A stretch of 64,000 nt of DNA from Acestrorhynchus altus (lineage: Eukaryota > Chordata > Actinopteri > Characiformes > Acestrorhynchidae), in NCBI GenBank assembly GCA_034509495.1, contig CM067513.1, forward strand, positions 22,275,968-22,339,967, in the 5' to 3' direction. Within the stretch, counting starts at the first letter, position 1. Every line of letters begins with the position of its first letter. Below the pieces are notes generated by a model. It worked only from the letters and a program-made list of their open reading frames with translations. It did no database searches and was not told the DNA's origin. Shown here one piece after another: positions 39,670 through 49,705 of the stretch. The translations under genes and the position numbers were made by a program.

Positions 39670-41912
39670 TGCCAAACCTAAGTGCTGCCATCTATAATCA
39701 AACCTCTCTTAGCAATAGTAAACTCTTCTCTTAGTTTAGGTTACATACCTAAAGCTTTTAAAGTAGCAGTTATTAAACAACTGCTTAAGAAACCAATCTG
39801 GATCATATTGTACTGGACAATAACAGACCTATTTCTAATTTACCATTTATATCTAAGATTTAAAAAAAAAGTGTTGGCCCAACAACTGTGCAGATACCTG
39901 CACAAGAATCAGATATATGAAAAATTCCAATCTGGATTCAGGCCACATCATAATACTGAGACAGGCCTAGTTAGGATTACGAATGATCTCCTATTTGCCT
40001 TTGCATTTGATACAATAGATCACACTATTCTCCTAGGAAGATTACAAAGTGTGGTCGGAATCACAGGGACAGTGCTCTCCTGGTTCAGATCTTACCTAAC
40101 CGATCGGTTTCAATTTCTAAATGTAAAGGATGTTCAATCACAATCACATTGAAATGAGATATGGAATCCCACAAGGCTCCATTTTAGGACCACTACTGTT
40201 CACTCTTTACATGCTACCCCTTGGCACAGTAATAAACAGACATGGCATTAACTTCCACTGTTACACAGATGATAATCAATTGTATATATCAACCAAACCT
40301 GACGATAAAACCAGATTAAAGAAAATGGTAGACAGTATGAAATACATAAAATCTTTGCTGTTGCGTAACTTCCTCCTCCTAAATAGTAACAAAACAGAGG
40401 TCCCCCTTTTGGGTCCTAAAATTGCAAGGAAAAAATGATCAGACTTAATGCTAAATCTGGCCGATTTCTCAGTTATACCTTGTTCAATAGCCAAAAATCT
40501 TAGCGTCATAATTGATTCAGATTTTTCCTTTGACCAACACATAGGTAATATTACTAGGTCAGCTTTTCTTCATCTTCGTAATATTTCCAAGTTAAGAAAT
40601 GTCCTATCCTTGCTCAATCCTGAAAGACTGGTGCATGCTTTTATTACCTCAAGGTTAGATTACTGCAATGCACTATTGTGAGTTGTTCAAGCAGGAACCT
40701 AAACAGACTTCAGTTAGTTCAAAATGCTGCAGCCAGTGTCCTAACTAAAACTAAAAGTCACACATCAGTCCAATACTATCAGCACTGCACTGGTTTCCAC
40801 TTAAATTCTGTATTGATTACAATATACTTTCACTTACATAAAAAGCCCTACATGGGCTTGCTCCTGATTTAATATACCTGTATGAGCCACCACGATCACT
40901 CAGATCACAGGGTGCTGGCTTCCTATTAGTTCCCAGAATTCAGAAGGCTTCAGCAGGGGGAAGAGCCTTTTCTCACAAAGCCCCCCAGCTCTGGAATAAC
41001 CTTCCAAATAATGTTCCGGACTCAGACACTGTCTCAGTCTTCAAGTCTAGGCTGAAAACGTACTTGTTCAGTGTAGCATTTGGTCATTAATGTCTTAGCT
41101 TAGTTACAGGCTGCAGATCCAGGGGTTCATGGACATAGGGATTTATGGTAAACTGGGATGTTGGTGCTGCCGTCTGACTCCTTCTCGTGATCACTCGGGT
41201 TTGTGACAGTGGAGCAGTTAGATGCCAATGTTTCAGGATGCTCCCATGTTTATGTTACCTTCTGGTTCTCTCCTTATTTAGGCTGTTATAGTCAGATCTG
41301 CCGGAGTCACTCGCCACACTCTGGTAATGTTTACATTCTCCATTATATTTTTAAATTACAAACTAATTCATCTCTGTATCTTTTCTGAGTTAACAATGAC
41401 CCACCGGCCTGAACTGATTAGGTCCTAACCTCAAGCTCTTCTGCCCCATCTGAGAAGGACACCATGCTCCCCTAATACATCTTTACATTAGTGTTCCACC
41501 TTCCGGCTACTGGACCTGGACTAGTTTCCCACCCTGCCATGGACTAGCTGCTCACCCACCATCACCAACTGTAGAAATCTACTGTTAATATTATGTCCAC
41601 CAGAGAACTAACATTACTTCAGTATACCCGAGTAATAGAACAGAGGTGTAGGGGTCCAGTGTCCCCTAATTGTGTATAAGTAATTTGACCAGAGGAGGAT
41701 GGTCCTCCCTTTGTGAGCCTGGTTCCTGCCAAGATTTCTTCCTCCAGCTCTGAGGGAGTTTTTCCTTGCCACTGTCGCCATTTGGCTTGCTCACTAGGGG
41801 ATCTGCATTTATACTCTGTTCCTGTTTTAACCTTTTTTATTTATTTCTGTGAAGCTGCGCTGTGACAACTTCGGTTGTGAAGAGCACTATACAAATAAAT
41901 GTTGATTTGATT
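39670..41912 (+). mobile_element. L2-type LINE, 5'-truncated, in HEATR5A intron 1
   Basis: Plus-strand RT: SLSLGYIPKAFKVAVIKQLL (39,735), FQSGFRPHHNTETGLVRITN (39,930), FDTIDHTILLGRL, YGIPQGSILGPLLFTLYMLP (40,160), then YTDD in place of the catalytic YADD (40,265). A thumb region follows at 40,450-41,080, then a long 3' UTR ending GACAACTTCGGTTGTGAAGA and AAATAAATGTTGATTTGATT. A deletion near 40,000 removes part of the palm. Antisense to HEATR5A. Confidence 0.85.
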
Positions 41913-42082
41913 GTGTTGAGGACTGTGAAGAGGATTGTGTTGAGGACTGCGTGAGCTGTGTTGAGGACTGCGTTTGCTGTGTTGAGGACTGTGGAGGGCT
42001 GTATTGAGTACTGTGCGAAGGGGAGAGTGTGTGGAGGACAGTGTGTGTTTAGGACTGTGTGTGTGTGTGTGTGTGTGTGTGA
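41913..42082 (+). repeat. 21-bp minisatellite, right part, and (GT)n
   Basis: Diverged 21-bp units of the type GTGTTGAGGACTGCGTGAGC resume right after the L2 end, followed by a GT microsatellite at 42,055-42,082. Confidence 0.75.
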
Positions 42083-42180
42083 GTGGTAGGAGAAAGCTAA
42101 GAGTTAGCCAGCTAGCCAACTCATATGTTTTTGGAGTTTAAACTGTAAAATAATGGCGTTTACAGAGCTCTATACATTAC

Positions 42181-42300
42181 CTGCCTCACACACCAACACT
42201 CCTCCTGCGGGCAGAGGGATCTTCAAGTCGTCTGGATCCGTAATCCCACCAAACACGACAGAACACCGTATTCTCCAGCAGAGCTTTTAAACCGGAGACC
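42181..42300 (-). promoter_or_regulatory. heatr5a: Probable HEATR5A 5' non-coding exon 1 and promoter region
   Basis: A locally GC-rich block just upstream of the gene ends in a good donor (GGCAG|GTAATG on the minus strand, exon edge at 42,181). It would splice to the acceptor of exon 2 at 37,323, leaving a 4.9-kb first intron. No long open frame is present, so this would be 5' UTR. The transcription start is not determined; the richest GC and CCGCC-type motifs lie at about 42,230-42,350. This rests on position, composition and one donor only. Confidence 0.5.
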
Positions 42301-42699
42301 CGCCCGACCGCCAGGGGGAACTCTGCTCCCCCTCACAGTGAGGGAGGAGCACCCTCTGGAAAACAACAACAGAGAGGGATTTCCTCAAAACCCAAACGAT
42401 TCATGTAGGTTAACAAGTTATTTGATGTCCATCATCAAGTTCTGCATAAATGTTTTCTGTCCCCACAGCTTTCGCCCTCTCAGCACAGCTGACAGGTTCT
42501 AGATAAGACTGTGAAGGCATCATTAATGCTGAAAAGTCCAACAGCAAGTGTCCTCACTTCCCAAGCGCTTATTGAGAACTCACATCTCCACTGCCATATA
42601 ACTCATTATCCATTCATACTTGTATCACAGTTCATGCAAGCAACATTTAATTTCCTCTCTATTTCATTTCTTTTCTATTATACATCATTTTTGCCCATG

Positions 42700-42932
42700 T
42701 ATGTGCTTTTGTGCTCTCCAGTGTCGACCAGAGGAGGATGGGTTCCTCTCTTCAGCCTTGGTTTCTCAAGGTTTCTTCCTCCTAGCCTGAGGGAGCTTAT
42801 CCTTGCCACTGTTGCTGCTGGCTGCTCATTTGAGACTTGGACATGGATTTCTGTAAAGCTGCTTTGAGACAACTCTTAGTTTATTTGTATAGTGCTTTTT
42901 ACAACATTGATTGATTGATTGATTGATTGAGT
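42700..42932 (+). repeat. L2-type 3' tail fragment with (GATT)n end
   Basis: It shares GAGGAGGATGG, GTTTCTTCCTCC and TTGCCACTGT with the 3' UTR of the L2 copy at 41,690-41,790, and ends in GATT repeats (42,908-42,929). Confidence 0.65.
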
Positions 42933-42954
42933 GCAGTTAAAAGGAAAGGTGATG

Positions 42955-43197
42955 GAACACAGTGGTAAACATGGCCCTATACCAACTTTTTTGGAACGTG
43001 TTGCAGGCATCAAATTCAAAATGAGCAAATATATACAAAAAACAATAAAGTTGATCCATCTGAACATTAAATATCTTTGTCTTTGTAGTGTATTCAATTG
43101 AAGGTATGTTTAAAAGGATTTGCAAATCATCATATTCTGTTGTTATTTATGTTTTACACAATGTGAAATGTCCAAAATTCATTGGAATTGGGGTGGT
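42955..43197. repeat. End fragment of a dispersed DNA element, copy 1
   Basis: It contains GGAACGTGTTGCAGGCATCA and ends ATTGGAATTGGGGT. The same sequence occurs in reverse orientation at 49,518-49,704. No transposase remains. Confidence 0.6.
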
Positions 43198-43329
43198 AGA
43201 AAAAGCATCCAGATGATCCATACCCCCATTTTTGTAGACAAGTCAATGCAAACAGTGACTTTCGGTCCTTAGTTAAACTCTCAAAATGTTGGAAAGTTCT
43301 GCATTGTATCTCCCAACCGCCAGGGGCAG

Positions 43330-43526
43330 AGCTTACCAAGTGGATGATCCCCTGGGAAATGAGGCTACTCAGGTAATCCCTTTTCCCTCCTTTGCTGTCA
43401 GTGTTGTGACAGTGAATGAGCTTGAGCTGAGCCCTTGGGTAGTGGCATTAGACATTATGTGTGGTGACAACTTCCTGTTGTAAAAAGCGTTATATAAATA
43501 AAATTTGATTGATTGATTGATTGATA
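43330..43526 (+). repeat. LINE/SINE 3' tail fragment with (GATT)n end
   Basis: It ends AAAGCGTTATATAAATAAAA followed by TTGATTGATTGATTGATTGA. This is a 3' tail typical of fish LINE/SINE families; the body has no coding trace. Confidence 0.55.
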
Positions 43527-43619
43527 TATCAGTTCTCCTTGCTCACAAGTGTTGGGTAGTGAAGTGATTGAAGCAGTGTTGAAGGAGCATTGTACAGTGA
43601 GTTAATTTGTTACAGACTT

Positions 43620-45195
43620 ACTCTTCCTGACCCTACTTCATCTTTAGAGGATGCTTACTCCAGCAGCACATATGGTGAACCTGGGAATGTACTGCCTGCA
43701 TCCTGATGTTGCTTCAGGGACTCCGATAGGATCCGGTTCACTACAGGCATTCTCTTGCTCATGTGTTCTTACACTTTATCCATGGGTCTCCTGACCCTCT
43801 CTCAGGAACTTTGGGAGTGGGCTCAGGTTTTTCTCACTGACGGCAGCACCTCTGCTGGGTGCATCCAACATTACACCAGATGTTTTTCTGCATAGAACAT
43901 TGGACCCCAGGCAGTTGCATCTTCACTCAGAGGTGGATTCAATCATATGGGATCTGCTTGCCACCTGTGGTTATTGTAACTGGAACAGAACTGCCCCCTG
44001 GGCCAGGATTCTTTCACCCACAGCTGGCCAAAAACTCTGTTTTTCTAATTCTAGCCCTCTTAGACAGAGTTTGGAAGGAACATACCGCCCTTGGTTCCCA
44101 CTCTTGGCTTCCTTGAGTCAGGGGCACCCATGGGAACTCCCTCAGTGGAGAGATCGTCTGTCTAAGTTGGGGGCCCAAATATGGCACCCTTGGCTGGAGA
44201 CACTACAGCTATGGCTATGGCCTCTGGGCCCTTGCCAGGGCTGAGCAGGTGCTCATAAGCAGTTCAGTCATCCAATGCTCCAACTACCTGAGCACGGTAT
44301 GCTGACAGGTAGAGAGCTTTTGAGCTCTGGTGAGGTGAGCAGCAGCTGGAACCTCATTCATGTACAGTTGAGTCTATTCTTTGCTTTCTTCAGTTGCTCT
44401 TGGATGTGGGGAAGTGTACCTTTATGATCAAGGTTTATGTGGACTTGTTTTCTTAGGCTCTCACAAGCTGGTTCTGGCCTTCTTCAAAGATGCAAAGAGG
44501 ATGTTTCCACCTTGTGCTCTTTAAGCCCTGCAGTGGGAGCTCCCATTTGTTTTAGACTTCCTGTGTGGGTCTCTTTCCGAGCCCTTGAGAGAGTTCATCG
44601 TGGCTGTTTCTAAAAACTGAGTTCCTTCTCACTGTAGCTACCACAAAAACATGTCTGTGAGCTACATGCAAGCTGTCAGCCCTGCTTGCATCCAATGGGG
44701 GTGTGGATGATTTGTCAGTAGTAATAAGGCTTTCCTTGACCTTTTTTCATTAATTGGGGTGGTCACATTGTAAGACCGGGTGAGGGGTGATGGCTGCTGC
44801 TGTACCAATTGCTTGAGGGTTGGGGACCACTGCCCCATGTGAACCTATGTGATGGTTACAGAACACATCTGGCACACTGACCAGCTTTTAGTGTGCTTTG
44901 ATGAGTCAGAGTTGGGTTCACCACTTTCTCATTGGATTGAAGATGTTGTCCAAATGGCACATCAAGGTGCTAATTGCCCATTTTCTTCTTGTGCTTCAGC
45001 TCATTCTATTTGGGGAATAGTGACTTCATGGACTGCCTTCAGAGTGGTTTCCTTGGCAGACATATGTGCAGTGGCTTCATGGTCTTCTTTCTGCACTTTT
45101 TCCTGGTTCTATATTGTAAATGTAGCTCCCTTGTGGGTTCAGTTGAGCACAACTTGTGACCCTAGAGGATATTTCATTCACTCTCTCACAGAACA
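43620..45195 (+). mobile_element. DIRS-type tyrosine-recombinase retrotransposon relic
   Basis: At 43,905-44,240 plus-strand text (SQGHPWELPQWRDRLSKLGA, then LQLWLWPLGPC) resembles the RNase H end and linker of fish DIRS elements. At 44,570-44,700 FRALERVHRGC and later text match the start of the recombinase. At 44,915-45,160 the C-terminal recombinase reads VVQMAHQGANCPF, AHSIWGIVTSWTAFR and VSLADICAVASWSSFCTFSW. The catalytic Arg of the HxxR box is Trp. Stops and shifts interrupt the frames. No termini recognised. Confidence 0.65.
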
Positions 45196-45211
45196 AGAAC
45201 TCGTATGTGAG

Positions 45212-45400
45212 GTTTTTGGACTTACATTCTGCATTTAATACCATCATCCTGCATCATACCCCAGCGCACTGTATGGTATGCTGACTGCACTGTAGTGGAG
45301 GAGAAGTTGCAGAGTGGTAAAGTCTGCACAAATGACCATCAGGTATCCAGGCAAAAACATACAGTCTGAAAAACAGACTCTACTCAAACAGTTCCTACTG
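45212..45400 (+). mobile_element. Rex1/CR1-like LINE fragment (RT palm)
   Basis: Plus-strand text FLDLHSAFNTIILHHTPAHC matches the palm motif FIDYSSAFNTI of Rex1/CR1-like LINEs. Only some 60 codons are visible, directly after the DIRS relic. Confidence 0.5.
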
Positions 45401-45439
45401 ACATGCAGTTAGACTACTAAACTGCTCCACCAACAGCTC

Positions 45440-45860
45440 TCAGTCAGGTGGATTCATCAAAAAAGAGAACAAGGTCAGGGTAATCTAATGAGTCCTCATT
45501 CAGATCAATCCTAGGAGACCAAAGTTGATTTGTTAGTGCAACAAAATCATGTGTTCTCCCTTCCCCCTTGTAGGTAAGAGTGAGGCTGGGTTTACAGCAC
45601 TGCACCTTTTGACAGCTATATTCAGCATGCTGATGAGTAATGTGTGATATTTCAGCCACCCTTGTGCTGTAAGATGTGAAGCTTTGTGCTTGTGCAACAT
45701 TGTGTGAACTGCATGAGGGACCAAAAGGGTTAATTAGCTATAGCCCACTATGTCTCTAGGGGTCATGACTGCCCATTCAGCTGCTGCTACAGCTCTGAGG
45801 CACAATGTTGCTGTTTCTCTCATCCACTGTTTGGGTGAAAGTCTTGTCAGGGTTGTTTGC
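45440..45860 (-). mobile_element. Endogenous-retrovirus-like pol fragment, broken
   Basis: Two overlapping minus-strand frames (45,533-45,724 and 45,444-45,659) resemble, in order, the connection region of retroviral reverse transcriptase and the start of RNase H. A frame change separates them and at least one catalytic position of RNase H is altered. There is no gag, env or LTR nearby, so this is an isolated and inactive remnant. Confidence 0.55.
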
Positions 45861-46019
45861 AAGACATGTTTCAGTACTATAAAGCCTATTTGTATTCCAT
45901 ATTAAGGGTGCAAACCTTCCCCCTGTGTTTGGAACAATGTATTTTAGAGGTGCTTCTTACACAGCATTATCAGATACAAAATTCTGCAGTAAGAGCATGC
46001 AATGAAGGTCACAAACTTG

Positions 46020-46625
46020 ACACCACTAGTGTCAGAAACATGTGGCAGGGTTAAAAACAATCACTGACTTTAAAGGGAACTCTCACTCACTGAGCAGCAC
46101 CAGTTCAATGGTTCCAGACTAGCCAAACTCCTAGTACACTCGTTTGGAAGCAAATCACAGTGAGCCATTGGCGAGAGCCATGTCCACCTCTGAGTCCAAT
46201 CCACCCACCATCTCTGCAGCTGATGTGCACAGATTCTTTAGGTGTGTCAACACCCAGAAAAGCCACCAACCCAAATGGCATTCTGGGGTGTGTGCTTAAA
46301 GCAGATCAGTTAGCAGTTAACACGTCTCTGATTCTCAGTCATGCCAGCATGCTTCAAACTGGCCACCATCATCCCAGTTCTCAAAACAGCCAGTATCACT
46401 TGCTTAAATGACTGGTGCCTGGTTGCTCTGATCTATAAGCAAGTGCTTTGAGAAGCTGGTCAGTGACTTCATCTGCTCCTCATGCCTGCCACCCTGCACC
46501 CACTGCAATTTGCATACAGACAGAACAGATTCACTGATGATGCAATTGCCTTTACTCTGCACATTAGAGGTTATTTTCCTGGCATCAGTGTGTTAGGAGG
46601 CTGACCTCTTGTTAGAGATCAGGCC
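46020..46625 (+). mobile_element. Rex1/CR1-like LINE fragment (linker and RT fingers)
   Basis: Text in mixed plus-strand frames: VRNMWQGLKTITDFKGN (46,035), ISAADVHRFFRCVNTQKSHQ (46,215), then text resembling FKTATIIPVPK, LNDWRPVALTS and LQFAYRQNRSTDDAIAFTLH up to about 46,565. Several frameshifts. It lies downstream of the palm fragment at 45.2 kb, so the order of the element is scrambled. Confidence 0.65.
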
Positions 46626-46720
46626 TATAATTGTTGTCTCATCAACTAATTTAATTAAGAGGTTGGAGTTGTGCCTGGCTGTGCAGTCATGGGTGTACAG
46701 GCCACCAGGATCCTAAACAG
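46590..46720 (-). mobile_element. Rex1/CR1-like LINE fragment with degraded catalytic box
   Basis: Minus-strand text LYTHDCTARHNSNLLIKLVD, then ETTIIGLISNKR, corresponds to the catalytic FADDTT segment (here VDETT). Its orientation is opposite to the adjoining plus-strand fragment. Confidence 0.55.
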
Positions 46721-46859
46721 TCCACAGCTAGTGTTCATAATACATGTGTTTTTATGCATCTGTTGCTTTGAGGGATTGCACCTCAGGTTTTCACTCATTC
46801 TTACACTTGTGATGCAACAAACTTGATTTGATTTGTGTTTACTTATTGTCTTACAATTT

Positions 46860-47130
46860 TTATATGTACATTTCAACTGTGAGAGGAAGAATCTAAAAAG
46901 AATACAGAAATTAACATTGCATGATTTTAAATAATTAATTTGCATTTTATTGCATGAAATATGTATTTGATCACTGACCAACCAGCAAGAAATCTGGCTC
47001 TCAGACCCGTTTTTCCTTAAGAAGGCCTCATACTCTACACTCATTACCTGTATTAATTGCACCTGTTTGAACTTGTTACCTGTATAAAACATACCTTTCC
47101 ACCCACTCCAGCATGGCCAAGACCAAAGAG
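46860..47130 (+). mobile_element. Tc1-like 5' end fragment
   Basis: It matches the 5' region of the Tc1 copy at 22,390-22,625: TTTGATCACTGACCAACCAG, AAGAAGGCCTC and TTGAACTTGTTACCTGTATA. The transposase start reads MAKTKE, then the sequence switches to LINE-like text. Confidence 0.7.
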
Positions 47131-47515
47131 TGAGACCTGCTATGATGTATGGTTTAGAGACTGTGGCTCTGTCTAAAAGGGGCTGGAGGTGGTGGAGATG
47201 AAGATGCTCAGACTTTAGTTGGGAGTGTTGAGGATGGAAAAGATTAGAAATGAGCAGATCAGAGAGACAGTTAAGGTGGAGCAGTTTGGCGAGGTTGAGA
47301 TGGTTTGGACATGTGTTGAAGAGGAATAGTGGATATATTGGACACAATGTTGGAGATTGAGCTGCTGGGCAGAAGGAGAAGAGAAAGACCTCAGAGAAGG
47401 TTTATGGATGTAATGAAGGTGGACATGGAGATGGTTGTTGTAACAGTAGAGGAGGCAGGGGATAGTGCAAGATGGTGTGGTGACCCCTAAAGGGAGCAGT
47501 CGAAAGAGGAAAAGA
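47131..47515 (+). mobile_element. RTE-like LINE 3' coding fragment
   Basis: Plus-strand text in shifting frames: RPAMMYGLETVALSKRG, LRWFGHVLKRNSGYIG, and W-GDP-like text at the end. These are the C-terminal signatures after the RT domain of RTE-type LINEs. Confidence 0.6.
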
Positions 47516-47780
47516 ATTGCATCTAAATGGCAGGTGGAAGAATTTGCGGATTCAAGAAGTCAAGCTGCAGAAGTGGATTATATGTTTCCAACTTTTCTTC
47601 AAAGTCTGTTTTGCTCTATCAGCCACACCAAATGACAAACTATTTGGATTTATTATTATGGGTTGAATTTTCTTATTCTATTTTTTTACAAATGAAAACA
47701 TTTGATTGAATTTTTGAAAAATAAACGAATTACATAATAATCTGAGATTGCTGAGGTTTTTGTAAGAATATTTAAGTTAT

Positions 47781-48086
47781 CTACGCAACATCCAGTGTTA
47801 GAACCAAATCCAGTGCGGTTACAGTAATGTCAGCCCAGTTACTGGCTGGTCTATAAATAATAATGACTGTGTTCTTGTTTGTGGCCAGATTGGTTATGGT
47901 AATAACAATATATTCTGTGTTCCTTACTGTACATGTATATTTCTTTGTGGTACTTGTTGTAACTGTTACCACCTGTAGGTCAGGAGTTTGTATACTGTAA
48001 CTACCTTTCCTCTGTGTATTATAAAATACAATCTTCAATGTTAATAACCAGAATCTCAAATCTTTTATTTTTAATAACATTAACAA
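47781..48086 (-). other. Open frame with a LINE-endonuclease-like patch
   Basis: An open frame on the minus strand contains TVIIIYRPASNWADITVTAL, resembling the IVYRPP motif in the apurinic endonuclease domain of LINEs. The rest shows no recognisable domain. It overlaps the proposed poly(A) signal, so it is more likely an old LINE fragment than an exon. Confidence 0.25.
48064..48069 (-). terminator. Poly(A) signal AATAAA of the unrecognised gene
   Basis: AATAAA on the minus strand lies 133-138 nt downstream of the TAA at 48,202. It is followed by T-rich and GT-containing sequence, as expected for a 3' UTR end. Confidence 0.45.
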
Positions 48087-48201
48087 TGAAATTCAAATCT
48101 TTTTTTAAACTGTACAAAAATCTTAAAAAATTTATAAAAAAAAAATAACTTTAGAAAACCTAATGTTCAATCTAATGTTCAAATCAAATAAAATCACCAT
48201 T

Positions 48202-49478
48202 TTACTTGTCTTCAAAATAATCATCCTCCTCTTCCTCATCCTCGTCATGTCTTGTTGATGGAACATTTTTGTCTGACAACATGTTCCACACAACAAAGTT
48301 ATCATCTTCAGCTGTAAGAAATGAAATAAAAATAATGGTAAGTTTGGGCAAATGTATAGACAATTTTCTCTACAGAAATTCAATTCAGCAATGCCTGTGA
48401 CCAAAATGTTTTCAAAAACTTCTATATAGACCTGGGCCTAGAACAGTTACAGCACCACCGTGTTTAACAATTTACCTTAAAATTAATTCTTCAAAATTGC
48501 CTTTATGTTCCTGTGACTTGTAATAGGGCGAACAGCATTTCCGTCATTGCCTCTTCAGGGACTTGAGATTTGTATAAGGATTGTATTGAACGTAGTGGTG
48601 TAAAAGTGAACACTACCGAAGTCCAGAGGTTCAGACTGAATACAGTTCTTATTTAATGCAACTTTAAATGATATTGATGTAGGATGTGATAAATAAATAG
48701 ATCAATAAATGGCTAAAAGATGTATTATGCATAGGCTTAATTTCCAGGATCTCAATATTTTTAGTATCTTTTGAACTTATTTTCCAGGTGTGCCAATGTC
48801 AAAGACTATTCTTTCATTGAAAATATTTTCCAGATTGGGGAAATGGTGACAGAGCAACCAGAATGTCAGATTGCATGGATGGACCAGAGTTGGGGCTTAC
48901 ACACTCAAACACTTCAGATTTAAGATTTGGACCATGGAATTTTTTTTTTTTAAACCAAGTTTAGCCATGCATTGATCTCATCTTATGAGGAATGTCTTGC
49001 AATGTATTGGCTGCAACAGGCAGTAACAGAGAATGTCAGTGGCTCATATACATGACTTTGAAGTCATTCTTGTACAGTTAAACAATGTAATTTATTGGTT
49101 TCCACTTCCGGTGCAGTTGATGGGCTGTTGCTGTATGACTGCCAAAATGAAATAGTTTTAGATAGTAGGATATCAGGCTGTTGCTAGTTTGCTATATAGT
49201 TGCTAAATAGCTATAAAAATGAATGGATCAATAAATTGTTTAACAAGCAACAGATTGAGGAATGTTAACTAACATTGGAGGTTCAGCCAGTTGTAAAGTA
49301 ATTTACAATGCATTTTTGTATGCTTTGATCTGACTGTATGCACTTTGTTCACTAGAAATACAAACACAAGTTGTGATCCATTTCTCTTGCAGCCACTGGT
49401 TTGTACCATAATAGTGCACATACCGACACATCTCTTCTTGGATTTTTTCAATGATGAAACTGGCGTGAACTTGTCCTC
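48202..49478 (-). CDS. Last two exons of an unrecognised minus-strand gene
   Basis: Exon A (49,424-49,478, 55 nt) runs from CTGTGAG|GAGGAC to GTCG|GTATGT and reads EDKFTPVSSLKKSKKRCV. Exon B (48,202-48,311) follows acceptor CTTACAG and reads AEDDNFVVWNMLSDKNVPS, then a strongly acidic tail ending EDDYFEDK and stop TAA (48,202-48,204). The phases fit (1 into 2), giving Ala at the junction. AATAAA occurs 135 nt past the stop. A basic patch followed by an acidic C-terminus suggests a nuclear protein, but I do not recognise the family. The acceptor of exon A is weak (GAG), and upstream exons must lie beyond the satellite. It could still be a coincidence of short frames. Confidence 0.5.
48430..49420. 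other. Putative intron between the two unrecognised-gene exons
   Basis: No coding or repeat match seen apart from a T run at 48,939-48,951. Confidence 0.45.
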
Positions 49479-49517
49479 CTCACAGGGGAAAAAATAATAC
49501 ATTAAATTCACATTAAA

Positions 49518-49704
49518 TACAACCCCAATTCCAATGTAGATGGGACGTTGTGTAAAACATAAATAACAGAATATGATGATTTGCAAATCCTTTTCAACAC
49601 ATATTCGATTGAATACACTACAAAGACAAGATTTTTAATGTTCAAATGGATAAACTTCATTGTTTTTTGCAAATATTCACTCATTTTGAATTTGATGCCT
49701 GCAA
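49518..49704. repeat. End fragment of a dispersed DNA element, copy 2
   Basis: It starts TACAACCCCAATTCCAATG and matches 42,955-43,197 in reverse complement. It is cut off by the N at 49,705. Confidence 0.6.
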
Positions 49705-49705
49705 N
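49705..49705. other. Ambiguous base N, probable assembly join
   Basis: The only N in the window lies exactly between the TE fragment and the satellite. It may mark a collapsed or artificially closed gap, so the left satellite boundary should not be trusted. Confidence 0.9.

Noticed and set aside
46655..47347. 230-codon minus-strand frame
   Set aside because: It spans three unrelated TE pieces (LINE end, Tc1 end, RTE end read antisense), so it is a chance frame.
42955..49704. The inverted repeat pair as ends of one 6.7-kb transposon
   Set aside because: The recognisable terminus of each copy faces inward rather than outward, so they are two separate fragments.
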